Positions 1 to 8,900 of a DNA stretch of 64,000 nucleotides are shown piece by piece. A model generated the notes under the pieces. That model made no database searches and was not told the DNA's origin. It was given only the letters and a program-made list of their open reading frames with translations. This DNA comes from G020348185 sp964525045 (lineage in GTDB: Bacteria; Nitrospirota; Nitrospiria; Nitrospirales; UBA8639), in the NCBI GenBank assembly GCA_964525045.1, contig CAZGFD010000003.1, positions 175,821 through 239,820 on the forward strand, in the 5' to 3' direction. Both the position numbers and the translations under genes were made by a program. How positions within the stretch are numbered: position 1 is the first letter of the stretch; every line of letters starts with the position of its first letter.

Positions 1-319
1 CAAGCCGGGACTTGTCCTTTGTCCCATCCAAGGCGATCATGGTGGTATCGATCTCAGTCTGCTCCAAGGCTTCCATTCCCTTAAGTTTCGGGGCAATGGT
101 TTTGGAAATACCCTTCAGGGCTTTAGATACCCCTTTTCCCATCCATTGCTTGCTATTGCCATCTCGTAGCTCTAAGGCCTCCCTGGTTCCGGTTGAGGCA
201 CCGGAAGGAACAGCCGCACGCCCTCGAGCACCACTTGCCAACAGCACATCAACCTCTATGGTCGGTGTTCCTCGCGAGTCTAATATCATGCGAGGAATGA
301 TAGTATGAATGGCACTCAT
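1..319 (-). CDS. eno: Enolase, N-terminal part (runs off the window)
   Basis: Enolase converts 2-phosphoglycerate to phosphoenolpyruvate in glycolysis, in the cytoplasm. The minus-strand frame opens at ATG 319 with no stop before the window edge. It begins MSAIHTIIPRMILDSRG and continues with PTIEVDV and AAVPSGASTG, the diagnostic N-terminal enolase signature including the mobile SGASTG active-site loop. About 106 residues of a roughly 430-residue protein are visible. The gene lies 59 bp downstream of gatB on the same strand and may be co-transcribed with the gat operon. The identity is clear from the N-terminus alone; completeness cannot be judged. Confidence 0.95.
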   Translation of the reverse strand, partial: MSAIHTIIPRMILDSRGTPTIEVDVLLASGARGRAAVPSGASTGTREALELRDGNSKQWMGKGVSKALKGISKTIAPKLKGMEALEQTEIDTTMIALDGTKDKSRL

Positions 320-378
320 GATTTCAAATCTTAAAGCTAAACTTTAATAAATGAGTTTTTCAAAGTCAGGCTATATCT

Positions 379-1809
379 CTACCCCGCCAATTCCTTTTTT
401 AGCATTTCATTGACCTTGGCCGGATTAGCTTTCCCTTTGGAGGCTTTCATGACCTGACCAACAAAAAATCCCAACACCGTTTCCTTTCCTCCCCGATACT
501 GAGCTACCTGGTTGGGATTCTGAGCTATCACCTCTTGAATCATGGTCATCAGTGCCCCATCGTCTGAAATCTGGGTTAATCCCTTTTCCTGAATAAGCTG
601 CTCCGGGTCTTTTCCACTGGCATACAGTTCCGGAAAGATCTCGCGGGCTACCTTCAGACTAATGGTTTCTTTTTCTACAAGTTGAAGGAGGTTCACGAGG
701 CGTTCAGGACTGACGGGAGACACCTCTGCAGATGTTTCAGTTGTGTTCAATTCCCGGAGTAATTCTCCCATCACCCAATTACTGACAATTTTGGGGTGAG
801 GAAATAGGCCTACGCAAGTTTCAAAATAATCCGCGAGAGGTCGTACGGAGGTGAGAACCCCTGCATCATATTCGGGGAGTTGATATTCGGAGATAAAACG
901 TTGCTGACGAACACGGGGTAACTCCGGAAGCGTGTTCTGTAAGTCCTCAATCCATTCTTGTTCAAGATTCATGGGGAGGAGATCCGGATCAGGGAAATAT
1001 CGGTAATCGTGGGCCTCTTCTTTACTGCGCATCACCATGGTTTGTTCTTTGTCCACATCCCACAAACGGGTTTCCTGGTGCACCACGCCGCCCTCCTCCA
1101 AAACAGTGGTTTGGCGGGCGATTTCAAATTTTAGGGCATCGTGAACAAACCGGAAAGAATTGATATTTTTTAATTCGACTTTTGTCCCCAGGACGGTCTG
1201 CCCCGAAGGGCGTAGGGAAATATTCGGCTCACACCGTAAGCTCCCCTGTTCCATATTCCCGTCGCACACCTCCAAATACATCAGCACATCACGAAGTCCT
1301 TTTAAATAGGCGTCGACTTCTTCCGGTGTCTGCATGTCAGGTTCAGTGACAATTTCCAATAATGGTGTCCCGGCACGGTTGAGATCGACACGGCTGTCCG
1401 ATCCGCCTCCCTCATGTACATTTTTTCCGGCATCCTCTTCCAGATGAGCCCGACGAATACGAACCCGTTTGGTTGAGCCATTGGGTTGAATGTCCATCCA
1501 GCCGTTTTCACAGATCGGCGCTTCATATTGGGAAATCTGATAGCCTTTGGGTAGGTCGGGATAGAAATAATTTTTTCGAGCAAATTGATTATCATTCCGA
1601 ATGTTGCAGTGAAGGGCAAGCCCCGTCCGAATAGCCATTTCGACGGCTAGACGGTTAATGACCGGCAGACTTCCCGGCAGCCCGAGACACACAGGACACG
1701 TTTGCGTATTGGGAGGAAGGCCAAATTCCGTCCCGCACCGACAAAACAACTTTGTTCTGGTTTGGAGTTGGGCATGGACTTCCAACCCAATCACCACTTC
1801 ATAGGACAT
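379..1809 (-). CDS. gatB: Asp/Glu-tRNA amidotransferase subunit B
   Basis: GatB is the tRNA-binding and kinase subunit of the GatCAB amidotransferase, which turns misacylated Glu-tRNA(Gln) and/or Asp-tRNA(Asn) into Gln-tRNA and Asn-tRNA. The 476-residue product has the usual length. Near the N-terminus it shows the family signature IGLEVHAQL and the zinc ligands C23, C25, C38 and C41. The C-terminus (to about residue 470) matches the YqeY-like tail, including VGQVMKASKGKANP. It lies downstream of gatC, gatA and two small membrane-protein genes on the same strand, so all three subunits are encoded in one locus. Identification is secure. Confidence 0.97.
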   Translation of the reverse strand: MSYEVVIGLEVHAQLQTRTKLFCRCGTEFGLPPNTQTCPVCLGLPGSLPVINRLAVEMAIRTGLALHCNIRNDNQFARKNYFYPDLPKGYQISQYEAPICENGWMDIQPNGSTKRVRIRRAHLEEDAGKNVHEGGGSDSRVDLNRAGTPLLEIVTEPDMQTPEEVDAYLKGLRDVLMYLEVCDGNMEQGSLRCEPNISLRPSGQTVLGTKVELKNINSFRFVHDALKFEIARQTTVLEEGGVVHQETRLWDVDKEQTMVMRSKEEAHDYRYFPDPDLLPMNLEQEWIEDLQNTLPELPRVRQQRFISEYQLPEYDAGVLTSVRPLADYFETCVGLFPHPKIVSNWVMGELLRELNTTETSAEVSPVSPERLVNLLQLVEKETISLKVAREIFPELYASGKDPEQLIQEKGLTQISDDGALMTMIQEVIAQNPNQVAQYRGGKETVLGFFVGQVMKASKGKANPAKVNEMLKKELAG

Positions 1810-1876
1810 GGACTAGGAACCCTTTTCGCCGGTGAAGTACGGAGATCTAGTGATAACGGCGTATCAATGAAAGGCG

Positions 1877-2200
1877 TTAAGGAGTATAATCCTGCGTACT
1901 CTGTTCACGCTCCCGACGCATTGCATCCCGACCGGCGTCAAGGGCTTCTTTCACAGCCGAAGAGGCCTCGTCAATAAACTCCCGGCCTTTCAAGGATACC
2001 TCTTCCCAGGCATCGGTGGCTTTGTCACGCATTTCCCGCAAATCCTCTCCCGTTCGCCGTGCGTAGCCCAGCAAGCGCTCCCGGGACTCTCGGCCCGGTT
2101 GAGGGGCTAATAAGAAGGCCGTTACAGCTCCGAGCAGTGCTCCGCTGAGAAAGGCTAAGGCGACGGATCCCGCAGAGGCGCCGGATTGGTTATTTCCCAT
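1877..2200 (-). CDS. YtxH-domain membrane-anchored protein
   Basis: A small protein of 107 residues starting MGNNQSGAS. Residues about 10-32 form one transmembrane segment rich in Ala, Gly and Leu, followed by LAPQPGRESRERL, the loop typical of YtxH proteins. The remainder is a charged, probably helical tail. The start at ATG 2200 is preferred over one 27 bases upstream because a strong GAAGGAGG site precedes it. It overlaps the end of the DUF948 gene by 11 bp, which suggests translational coupling. YtxH proteins are envelope-associated and linked to stress; no specific job can be read from the sequence. Confidence 0.85.
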   Translation of the reverse strand: MGNNQSGASAGSVALAFLSGALLGAVTAFLLAPQPGRESRERLLGYARRTGEDLREMRDKATDAWEEVSLKGREFIDEASSAVKEALDAGRDAMRREREQSTQDYTP

Positions 2201-2600
2201 GAGTGTTTCCTCCTTCTCGATGTACATGTTGTTTAAACGAATTCGAAGCGGCTTTAATGCCAGCTAACAAACTTGTAACGCCGATCAAAATTGACCCACT
2301 TCTTCCCCGTACCATGCTATGTACGTGTTGGACCGTTTGTCCGACCTCCCCAACCGCATTAAGGAGAATTGCGGCGCGATCGACCCCAACCCGGGCCTGG
2401 TCGGTTATGTTTCGAACATTCTCCCCTGTCCCTTTGATATCATTGAGCATCATAGGGAGCTCCTCATTTAATTGAGCCAGTAGGCGCTCCGATTGGCCAA
2501 TGGTGCGTTTGACCTGCAAAATGGTTGGGATGAGATAGCCAACCAACACGACAAATGCGACAGCGACAATGATTGCGGCGAATTCCACCATAGGATCCAT
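2190..2600 (-). CDS. DUF948-family membrane protein
   Basis: This 136-residue protein begins MDPMVEFAAIIVAVAFVV. It has a single N-terminal transmembrane segment (about residues 6-27), then a long amphipathic helical region (LLAQLNEELPMMLNDI and following) typical of DUF948. The family is general-stress- and envelope-associated and is commonly found beside YtxH genes, as here, where the two overlap by 11 bp. It starts 9 bp after gatA on the same strand, so it probably belongs to the gat transcript. The cellular role is unknown. Confidence 0.82.
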   Translation of the reverse strand: MDPMVEFAAIIVAVAFVVLVGYLIPTILQVKRTIGQSERLLAQLNEELPMMLNDIKGTGENVRNITDQARVGVDRAAILLNAVGEVGQTVQHVHSMVRGRSGSILIGVTSLLAGIKAASNSFKQHVHREGGNTHGK

Positions 2601-2609
2601 TCCTTTCGA

Positions 2610-4079
2610 TTAACGTATCACAGGGCGTTTTCTTCGCCAATCCGTAGCCTGTTCATAAGCAGATGCCGCCCTGAGAACTTTATCCTCTTCAAATGGACGA
2701 CCCATGATTTGTAATCCGATGGGAAGCCCAAGTTGACTATACCCACAAGGAAGTGAAATAGCCGGAATACCCGCTAGGCTTGCAGAAATTGTGTAAATAT
2801 CTGATAAATACATTTGCAGGGGGTCTTGCAATTTTTCCCCTAATTGAAAGGCAGGGGTCGGCATCGTCGGAGTCACCAGGAGATCGACATCCTGAAAGAC
2901 GGATTCAAACTCCCGCCGTATGAGCGTTCGCACGGCCTGGGCTTTTCCATAATACGCATCATAATACCCTGCACTCAAGACATAAGTTCCCAGCATGATT
3001 CGACGCTTGACTTCTGGACCGAAGCCTTCCGCACGGGTGCGTTGGTACATGTCCAGTAAATTCTGCTTTTCCTTTGCCCGAAATCCATATTTGACCCCAT
3101 CATAACGGGCTAAATTGGAGCTTGCCTCGGCTGTGGCGATCACATAGTACGTCGCGATGGCCCATTCCGTCGAAGGCAAAGAGACTTCTTGAACTTCCCC
3201 CCCTAGGTTTTTGAACTCCTCGATAGCCGACCGAACGGCTTGTTCGACCTCCGAATCAAGACCCTCCGTGAAATATTCTTTGGGTACTCCCAGTTTAAGT
3301 TTTTTGACGTCTCTCTTTTTTAAGGCCTTGGTAAAATCCGGAACCGGTTGATCAGCTGAGGTCGAGTCCAGGGGATCATGGCCGGCTAATACATTGAGAA
3401 GAATAGCCGCATCATGTACCGTTTTCGTGATTGGGCCAATCTGGTCTAATGAAGAAGCAAACGCGACCAATCCGTATCGTGACACGCGTCCATAAGTAGG
3501 TTTGAGCCCCACCACCCCGCAACAGGCTGCCGGCTGACGGATGGACCCTCCGGTATCTGAACCAAGGGCAGCCACACATTCATCAGCTGCCACAGCGGCA
3601 GCTGATCCTCCGCTTGAGCCTCCGGGAATACATTTGAGGTTCCAAGGATTTCGTGTTGGGCCAAACGCCGAATGTTCAGTAGACGAACCCATGGCAAATT
3701 CATCAAGGTTGGTCTTTCCCAAAAGAAGGAAACGATGCGTGTGTAATTTTCCACTCACTGTGGAATCGTACGGAGGTGTGAAATGTTCCAGCATGACCGA
3801 TCCGCAGGTCGTCCGCACCCTCGCGGTACAAATGTTATCCTTGATAGCCAAGGGCATCGCCATAAAAGGCATGGTTTTTCTCCAGGAGATTAAGTCTTTA
3901 TCGATGGCTTCAGCCTGAGCTAAAAGCGTTTCTCTATCGGTTTGGGTAATAAAGGCCTTAACCTTGAATTCCACCTGACTCATTCTTAATAAATAAGCCC
4001 GTGCAATTTCGAGCGCGGTTACCTCGCCTCGAGTAAAAAGGTCCTGGAGTTCCTTCAAGCTCAGTTTGAATATACTCAT
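2610..4079 (-). CDS. gatA: Asp/Glu-tRNA amidotransferase subunit A
   Basis: GatA is the amidase subunit that releases ammonia from glutamine or asparagine for transamidation of misacylated tRNA by GatCAB. The product is 489 residues, the usual length. The amidase-signature triad is visible: K80 in PLAIKDNI, the cis-Ser S155 in IPGGSSGGS and the nucleophile S179 in GSDTGGSIRQPA. The gene lies between panD and the DUF948 gene in a minus-strand operon that also holds gatC and gatB. Confidence 0.97.
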   Translation of the reverse strand: MSIFKLSLKELQDLFTRGEVTALEIARAYLLRMSQVEFKVKAFITQTDRETLLAQAEAIDKDLISWRKTMPFMAMPLAIKDNICTARVRTTCGSVMLEHFTPPYDSTVSGKLHTHRFLLLGKTNLDEFAMGSSTEHSAFGPTRNPWNLKCIPGGSSGGSAAAVAADECVAALGSDTGGSIRQPAACCGVVGLKPTYGRVSRYGLVAFASSLDQIGPITKTVHDAAILLNVLAGHDPLDSTSADQPVPDFTKALKKRDVKKLKLGVPKEYFTEGLDSEVEQAVRSAIEEFKNLGGEVQEVSLPSTEWAIATYYVIATAEASSNLARYDGVKYGFRAKEKQNLLDMYQRTRAEGFGPEVKRRIMLGTYVLSAGYYDAYYGKAQAVRTLIRREFESVFQDVDLLVTPTMPTPAFQLGEKLQDPLQMYLSDIYTISASLAGIPAISLPCGYSQLGLPIGLQIMGRPFEEDKVLRAASAYEQATDWRRKRPVIR

Positions 4080-4163
4080 CTGTCAACGCACGATTTCATG
4101 AAAAAGAAGAAAACGAGGGGAAGAATGCCCAGAATCAGATGTCGAAAAATGGAGCAATGGGGG

Positions 4164-4520
4164 TTAGGTAGGCCCAATCATTTTGTTTTGGTCATCGACT
4201 TGAATGATTTTGGGTTCGTGAAATTTGGCTTCCTCTTCATTGTAGTACTCATAACAGAAGATAATAATTTTGTCCCCGATCACCCCTTTTCGAGCAGTCG
4301 GGCCGTTCAGAACCATTTCGCCCTCTCCACGTTTGCCGGGAAGAGCATAGGTTGTGAACCGTTCCCCATTGTTCAAGTTCGAAACCATAACCAACTCATA
4401 TGGCAAAATGCCAGCGAAATCCATGAGGTCGGAATCGATGGTCAAGCTGCCTTCATATTCTAGACAAGAATCGGTCACCTTTGCACGATGTATTTTGGCT
4501 CGCAGCAGTTGGCGAAGCAT
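4164..4520 (-). CDS. panD: Aspartate 1-decarboxylase
   Basis: PanD makes beta-alanine from aspartate for pantothenate and coenzyme A synthesis. It is translated as a proenzyme that cleaves itself between Gly24 and Ser25 to create the pyruvoyl cofactor. The cleavage site is seen in CLEYEGSLTID (G24-S25), with K9 nearby in LLRAKIHRAK. At 118 residues it has the usual length. It sits between gatC (30 bp upstream) and gatA (84 bp downstream) on the same strand, an unusual insertion into the gat genes. coaD, a later gene of CoA synthesis, is about 21 kb away in this window. Confidence 0.96.
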   Translation of the reverse strand: MLRQLLRAKIHRAKVTDSCLEYEGSLTIDSDLMDFAGILPYELVMVSNLNNGERFTTYALPGKRGEGEMVLNGPTARKGVIGDKIIIFCYEYYNEEEAKFHEPKIIQVDDQNKMIGPT

Positions 4521-4550
4521 TATATGTTCCCTCTCTTAAGAAAGATCCTT

Positions 4551-4844
4551 TCAGCGGTCGTTCAATATTCTTGGAACCAAGAAAAATCCATCCTCCGTCT
4601 GTGGAGCATTAGCGGTGGCTTGTTCGGGAGAGAGACAGGGATGAGGGACATCCTCCTGAAACACATTGGTTTGTTCTCTCACCGTGGCAGTTTGAGGGAT
4701 TCCTTCGGTATTCAGGGCGCTTAATTGGTCCATGTATTTCAGGATCTGACTCAATTGTTCGCTGAACGGATCCTTTTCACTTTCGCCAATCTCTAGACGG
4801 GCTAATCGAGCCACATGCTCCACTTCTGTTTTATCAATCTTCAT
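4551..4844 (-). CDS. gatC: Asp/Glu-tRNA amidotransferase subunit C
   Basis: GatC is the small subunit that wraps around and stabilises GatA in GatCAB. The 97-residue product begins MKIDKTEVEHVARLARLE, the classical GatC N-terminus, followed by a LSQILKYMDQL helix and a C-terminal segment rich in Pro and Thr. It is the first gene of the apparent operon gatC-panD-gatA-DUF948-YtxH-gatB. The 180 bp before it separate it from radC. Confidence 0.94.
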   Translation of the reverse strand: MKIDKTEVEHVARLARLEIGESEKDPFSEQLSQILKYMDQLSALNTEGIPQTATVREQTNVFQEDVPHPCLSPEQATANAPQTEDGFFLVPRILNDR

Positions 4845-5026
4845 TGTCGTTTACCAAATCTTCCGGAAGGCAACAGACTTACTTGATTTCACTGGGTAAA
4901 ACCCCTATTTTACTTCCTCATTCTTTGTACCATGAACTTCCCAAGAAAAGCTACTGAAATCACCCACAATTCAAGCCACTATGCCAGCTCCCATGAATGA
5001 CTATACCATTCATTTTATAGGTATGT

Positions 5027-5728
5027 TCAAGAAGCAATCCAACCTTGGTCCGCAAAACTCACATATTTCCCCTCTCCAATAACAAGGTGATCCAAGACCT
5101 GAATTCCCAAGAGGTTTCCGGCCTCTACTAACCTCTTGGTCAAGATCCGATCTTCCTCACTTGGATGGGGATCCCCACTGGGATGATTATGTAAAAAAAT
5201 GACGGCAGCGGCCGACGATCTGATTGCTAAATTGAACACTTCCCGAGGATGAACAATACTGAGGGTTAAGCTCCCCTTGGAAACGGTAGAATCTCGTATG
5301 ATGCAGTGTTTCGTATCAAGTAATATGACTTTAAACACTTCATGCCGAAGATCCCGGAGAAGAGGATAATAATGATGAAAGAGGTCCCGACTTGTGCCAA
5401 TGCGAGTTCCACTAGTTAATGGGGCTGACAACACGCGTTTCCCAAGTTCCATCGCGGCTTGAATCTGTGCCGCTTTGGCGGGGCCAATTCCAGGAATAGC
5501 ACAGAGTTCCTCAAACCCTCGGCTCGAAAGCCCTGAGAGGCCTTTGATACGCAGGAGTAATTCCATTGATACCTGGACTGCCGTTGCGTCCGCTCGACCG
5601 GTTCGCAAGATAATGGCTAACAATTGAGAATCTGAAAGGGATTGGACACCGTCCCGAATCAATCGTTCCCGGGGCCGTTCCATTTCCGGCCATCCCCGAA
5701 TCCCCTTCTGTGGAATGTTCTTAACCAT
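5027..5728 (-). CDS. radC: RadC/UPF0758-family JAMM protein
   Basis: The 233-residue product matches RadC (UPF0758). An N-terminal helix-hairpin-helix-like region (about residues 20-95) includes FEELCAIPGIGPAKAAQI. The C-terminal JAB/MPN domain carries the metal-binding motif HNHPSGDPHPSEED at residues 180-193. The family's function is still uncertain: the DNA-repair assignment of the original E. coli locus was withdrawn. The gene is probably monocistronic; gatC begins 182 bp beyond its stop codon. Identification of the family is secure. Confidence 0.93.
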   Translation of the reverse strand: MVKNIPQKGIRGWPEMERPRERLIRDGVQSLSDSQLLAIILRTGRADATAVQVSMELLLRIKGLSGLSSRGFEELCAIPGIGPAKAAQIQAAMELGKRVLSAPLTSGTRIGTSRDLFHHYYPLLRDLRHEVFKVILLDTKHCIIRDSTVSKGSLTLSIVHPREVFNLAIRSSAAAVIFLHNHPSGDPHPSEEDRILTKRLVEAGNLLGIQVLDHLVIGEGKYVSFADQGWIAS

Positions 5729-6245
5729 ACGTCAGTGTCCGATGATGAGAAGACTTGCTAACACTTGGTCGTTATGCGTTCATCGCCTGGGCATTTAATT
5801 TGCACGAAAATAAGATTTGAGGTTTGTTCTTCTGCTCATTTGGGATTAAAATAAAATAGCCCTTCACATTATTCTCAACAAACCAGCCACTCGCCTCATA
5901 TGTAGATTTTCTTCGGTGATTGGCAGGATGGACTTTAGAGGGTCCGACTCGTCAAACTTCCTTATATTTTCAATGAATATCAGGAAATAGGTCTGGACGC
6001 CTCCACCTGAGGTACCTATCGTTCATCCAACTGACGAACCCAAATCTTCTACTCTCGATGCGTGATGGGTAAGTTCCAAGTCGCGCATGACGAGTTGCTC
6101 GCAACCATCTTCTATTCGTGAAGGGTTTTCCCTGCATATCAGAGGCCATGCGAAAAAATGAGCCTAATTGTTCCAAGGGCACATCCTCTTGGACTTTGAA
6201 CCTCCTGAATAATGTTGAGGGTGATCAAGGCATGGAGAGGATGAA
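5729..6245. other. Intergenic region between radC and the polysaccharide locus
   Basis: About 500 bp separate the divergent radC and the first glycosyltransferase gene. The region is AT-rich around 5810-5880 and presumably carries both promoters, but no clear promoter pair stands out. A 70-codon minus-strand frame at 5970-6182 has an unconvincing, Arg-rich composition and no good ribosome-binding site, so it is not called. Confidence 0.5.
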
Positions 6246-7427
6246 ATGAAAGTGGCCCTTGTCCATGACTGGCTCACTGGCATGCGGGGTGGGGAGCGTT
6301 GTCTTGAAGTTTTTTGTGAAATATTTCCAGCAGCCGATATTTTTACGCTACTCCATGTGAAGGGAGCAGTCTCTCCGACGATTGAGAAGCACCATATTCA
6401 AACCAGTTTTATTCAACACCTACCTCGTTCCTTCCAATGGTATCGCAACTATCTTCCCTTGTTTCCGTTGGCAATTAAATCCTTTGACCTTGAAGGCTAT
6501 GATCTGGTGATCAGTTCCAGTCATTGTGTGGCAAAGGGAATCCAAGTGCCGGCGGGGACCTGTCATATCGCTTACATCTTTACTCCCATGCGATATATCT
6601 GGGATCAATTTGACGTGTATTTTTCGAGTGGTGGAGTGACGTCATTCTTGCGCCGAAACGCTATGCGTGTGATCCGACCCTGGCTACAGGAATGGGATCG
6701 ATCTTCCAATAAACAAGTGAATTCCTTTCTTACCATATCGGAACATGTTGCGGGAAGAATTCGATCGTATTGGAATCGGGAGCCCAAGGTGGTCCATTCT
6801 CCCGTCAATTGGCAGGCGTATGCCCTATCCTACGAGAATGAAGGCTTTTACTTGATGGTCACATCCCTGGTTCCCTACAAACGTGTGGATCTGGCCATAC
6901 AAGCCGCAAATATTCTGGGCATTCCGCTCAAAATAATCGGACAAGGCCCTGAAATGAAACGGTTAGCGGCCATCGCAGGTCCCTCCGTCGAACTATTGGG
7001 GTGGCAAACCGATCTTGTGGTATCCGAACATTTCGCGCGTTGCAAGGCCTTAATCTTTCCGGGCGAGGAGGATTTTGGCCTTGTTCCTCTCGAAGCCATG
7101 GCTTGCGGGAAACCGGTGATCGCCTTTGGGAAAGGAGGCGTGTTGGAAACAGTCGTCCCCCTGAATCCCCAACACGAAGCGATAAGGAAACAGGGGGCGA
7201 CCTGGGCGGAGATAAATTCCGAAACGCCCACGGGTGTCTTCTTTTATGAACCGAATACGACTTCCCTCATAGAGGCATTACACTTGTTTGAACGTCAGCA
7301 TGATTGTTTCGATCCTGCATTGATAAGACAGCATGTCGCGCCTTTCGATCGAATCCACTTTAAACAACGGATCCAGGAAATTTTCACTCAATGCGTTCAT
7401 GAATTCCGTTTCGCCTCTCAATGTTAA
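6246..7427 (+). CDS. GT4-family glycosyltransferase
   Basis: A 393-residue GT-B-fold glycosyltransferase that probably adds a sugar to a lipid-linked surface polysaccharide intermediate at the inner membrane. The N-terminus MKVALVHDWLTGMRGGE is typical of the acceptor-side domain. The C-terminal nucleotide-sugar domain has SLVPYKRVDLAIQAA and the retaining-GT signature around residues 272-283 (GEEDFGLVPLEAM), with the EX7E glutamates. It overlaps the following sugar-phosphate transferase gene by 7 bp, so the two are translationally linked. The sugar and acceptor cannot be deduced. Confidence 0.9.
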   Translation: MKVALVHDWLTGMRGGERCLEVFCEIFPAADIFTLLHVKGAVSPTIEKHHIQTSFIQHLPRSFQWYRNYLPLFPLAIKSFDLEGYDLVISSSHCVAKGIQVPAGTCHIAYIFTPMRYIWDQFDVYFSSGGVTSFLRRNAMRVIRPWLQEWDRSSNKQVNSFLTISEHVAGRIRSYWNREPKVVHSPVNWQAYALSYENEGFYLMVTSLVPYKRVDLAIQAANILGIPLKIIGQGPEMKRLAAIAGPSVELLGWQTDLVVSEHFARCKALIFPGEEDFGLVPLEAMACGKPVIAFGKGGVLETVVPLNPQHEAIRKQGATWAEINSETPTGVFFYEPNTTSLIEALHLFERQHDCFDPALIRQHVAPFDRIHFKQRIQEIFTQCVHEFRFASQC

Positions 7428-8821
7428 AACGCCACTCAGAGTTTTTCCTCACTCTTTTTCTTATCTCTGACCTGATTTTAATTTCTGCTTCTTGGGTTGT
7501 CGCCTACGCGGCTCGAGCTTCTGGATTCCTGGTTCAGGTAACACACGATATCCCCCCCCTTCCCCTCTATCTGTGGCTTTTGGTGCCGATCCTGCTGGTC
7601 TGGGGAGTCTGTTTTCATATTTTTGATCTCTATCGGCCCCGGAGGATGAGTTCACATGTTTCTGAATTTCTCGATATCGCCAAAGCCAATACCTTATCGG
7701 TGCTCGTCTTGGTTGCTCTCACCCTCATACCTTCCTGGTACGAATATTCACGTCTCGTATTTTTTTATTTTTGGTTAATCAATCTTGTGGTGCTGGGATT
7801 TTCCCGCATGATCTTCAGAGAGGCGCTCAGAGTTTTCCGCCGGTTAGGGTACAACAAGCGTTACGTACTGGTGGTTGGGGCTGGAAAACTTGGCGAGCAG
7901 ATCGTTCGGAATTTACAGCAACATCCTGAGTTCGGATTGAGTGTTCGGGGATACTTGACCCGAAAACCAGAAAAAGTGGGAAAAGTTCTGCAGGACGTTT
8001 CGGTGGTCGGTACGTATTCGCAAATCAAAGCATTCGTCTCCTCAGGGGTTGATATGGTGTTCATCTGTCTACCCGCCGAGGAAGCCATTGAATGTGAAAA
8101 AATATTGGAATTTCTGGCAACGACGCTGGTGGAAGTGAAAGTTGTCCCTTCTATCTACGAATTCATGACCATTCACACCTCCGCAGAAATTTTTGAAGGG
8201 CTTCCGGTCATCACGCTTCAAGGAACCCCCTTGCAGGGATTGAATGTTCCTTTAAAACGATCCATCGATATTGTTGTCGCTATGGCGGCTCTTGTCATTT
8301 CCTCTCCTCTGCTGGGGGTTATTGCAATGGGGGTCAAACTTCAATCGCCAGGCCCCGTTTTTTACCGTCAAGTTCGAATGGGTCTAGATGGACGGGAGTT
8401 TCATATGCTGAAATTTCGTACTATGCGTTCGGATGCTAGAGAGGAATCCGGCCCGGCCTGGACTCAAAAAGGGGATGCCCGTCAGACCGCGATTGGGGCT
8501 TTACTCAGAAGAACCAGTTTAGATGAGCTCCCGCAGCTTTGGAATGTGATTAAAGGAGAAATGAGCATTGTGGGGCCTCGACCCGAACGACCGGAACTTA
8601 TTGCCCAATTTCGAGACCAGTATCCGCAATATATGTTGCGGCACAAAATGAAGGCGGGGATGACCGGATGGGCACAGGTGAATGGGTGGAGAGGAAATAC
8701 TGATTTAAAAAAACGCTTAGATTACGACATGTATTATATTGAACATTGGAGTATTTGGTTTGACGTCAAAATTATGGCGTTGACCATGTGGAAGGGCATG
8801 ATCCATAAAAATGCGTACTGA
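7421..8821 (+). CDS. Undecaprenyl-phosphate sugar phosphotransferase (WcaJ/EpsE-like)
   Basis: This 466-residue membrane enzyme is the likely initiator of polysaccharide assembly, transferring a sugar phosphate from a nucleotide sugar to undecaprenyl phosphate. The N-terminal third has about four transmembrane segments. The middle is a CoA-binding-like Rossmann region (YVLVVGAGKLGEQIV). The C-terminal bacterial sugar transferase domain (from about residue 275) starts at KRSIDIVVAMAAL and includes MLKFRTMRSDA, RRTSLDELPQLWNV and GEMSIVGPRPERPEL. It overlaps the GT4 gene upstream. The sugar is not predictable; glucose or galactose is usual for this architecture. Confidence 0.92.
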   Translation: MLKRHSEFFLTLFLISDLILISASWVVAYAARASGFLVQVTHDIPPLPLYLWLLVPILLVWGVCFHIFDLYRPRRMSSHVSEFLDIAKANTLSVLVLVALTLIPSWYEYSRLVFFYFWLINLVVLGFSRMIFREALRVFRRLGYNKRYVLVVGAGKLGEQIVRNLQQHPEFGLSVRGYLTRKPEKVGKVLQDVSVVGTYSQIKAFVSSGVDMVFICLPAEEAIECEKILEFLATTLVEVKVVPSIYEFMTIHTSAEIFEGLPVITLQGTPLQGLNVPLKRSIDIVVAMAALVISSPLLGVIAMGVKLQSPGPVFYRQVRMGLDGREFHMLKFRTMRSDAREESGPAWTQKGDARQTAIGALLRRTSLDELPQLWNVIKGEMSIVGPRPERPELIAQFRDQYPQYMLRHKMKAGMTGWAQVNGWRGNTDLKKRLDYDMYYIEHWSIWFDVKIMALTMWKGMIHKNAY

Positions 8822-8900
8822 GGCAAGATCCTGGTTAAACCGTTTCAAGTTTCAGGTTTCACCTTAATAGGCATACAGTTTTTCTTTTTACTTAAGCCCA

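Noticed and set aside
12..308. Plus-strand 98-codon frame
   Set aside because: Shadow of the enolase N-terminus on the minus strand.
5970..6182. Minus-strand 70-codon frame
   Set aside because: Arg-rich, no ribosome-binding site, no motif.
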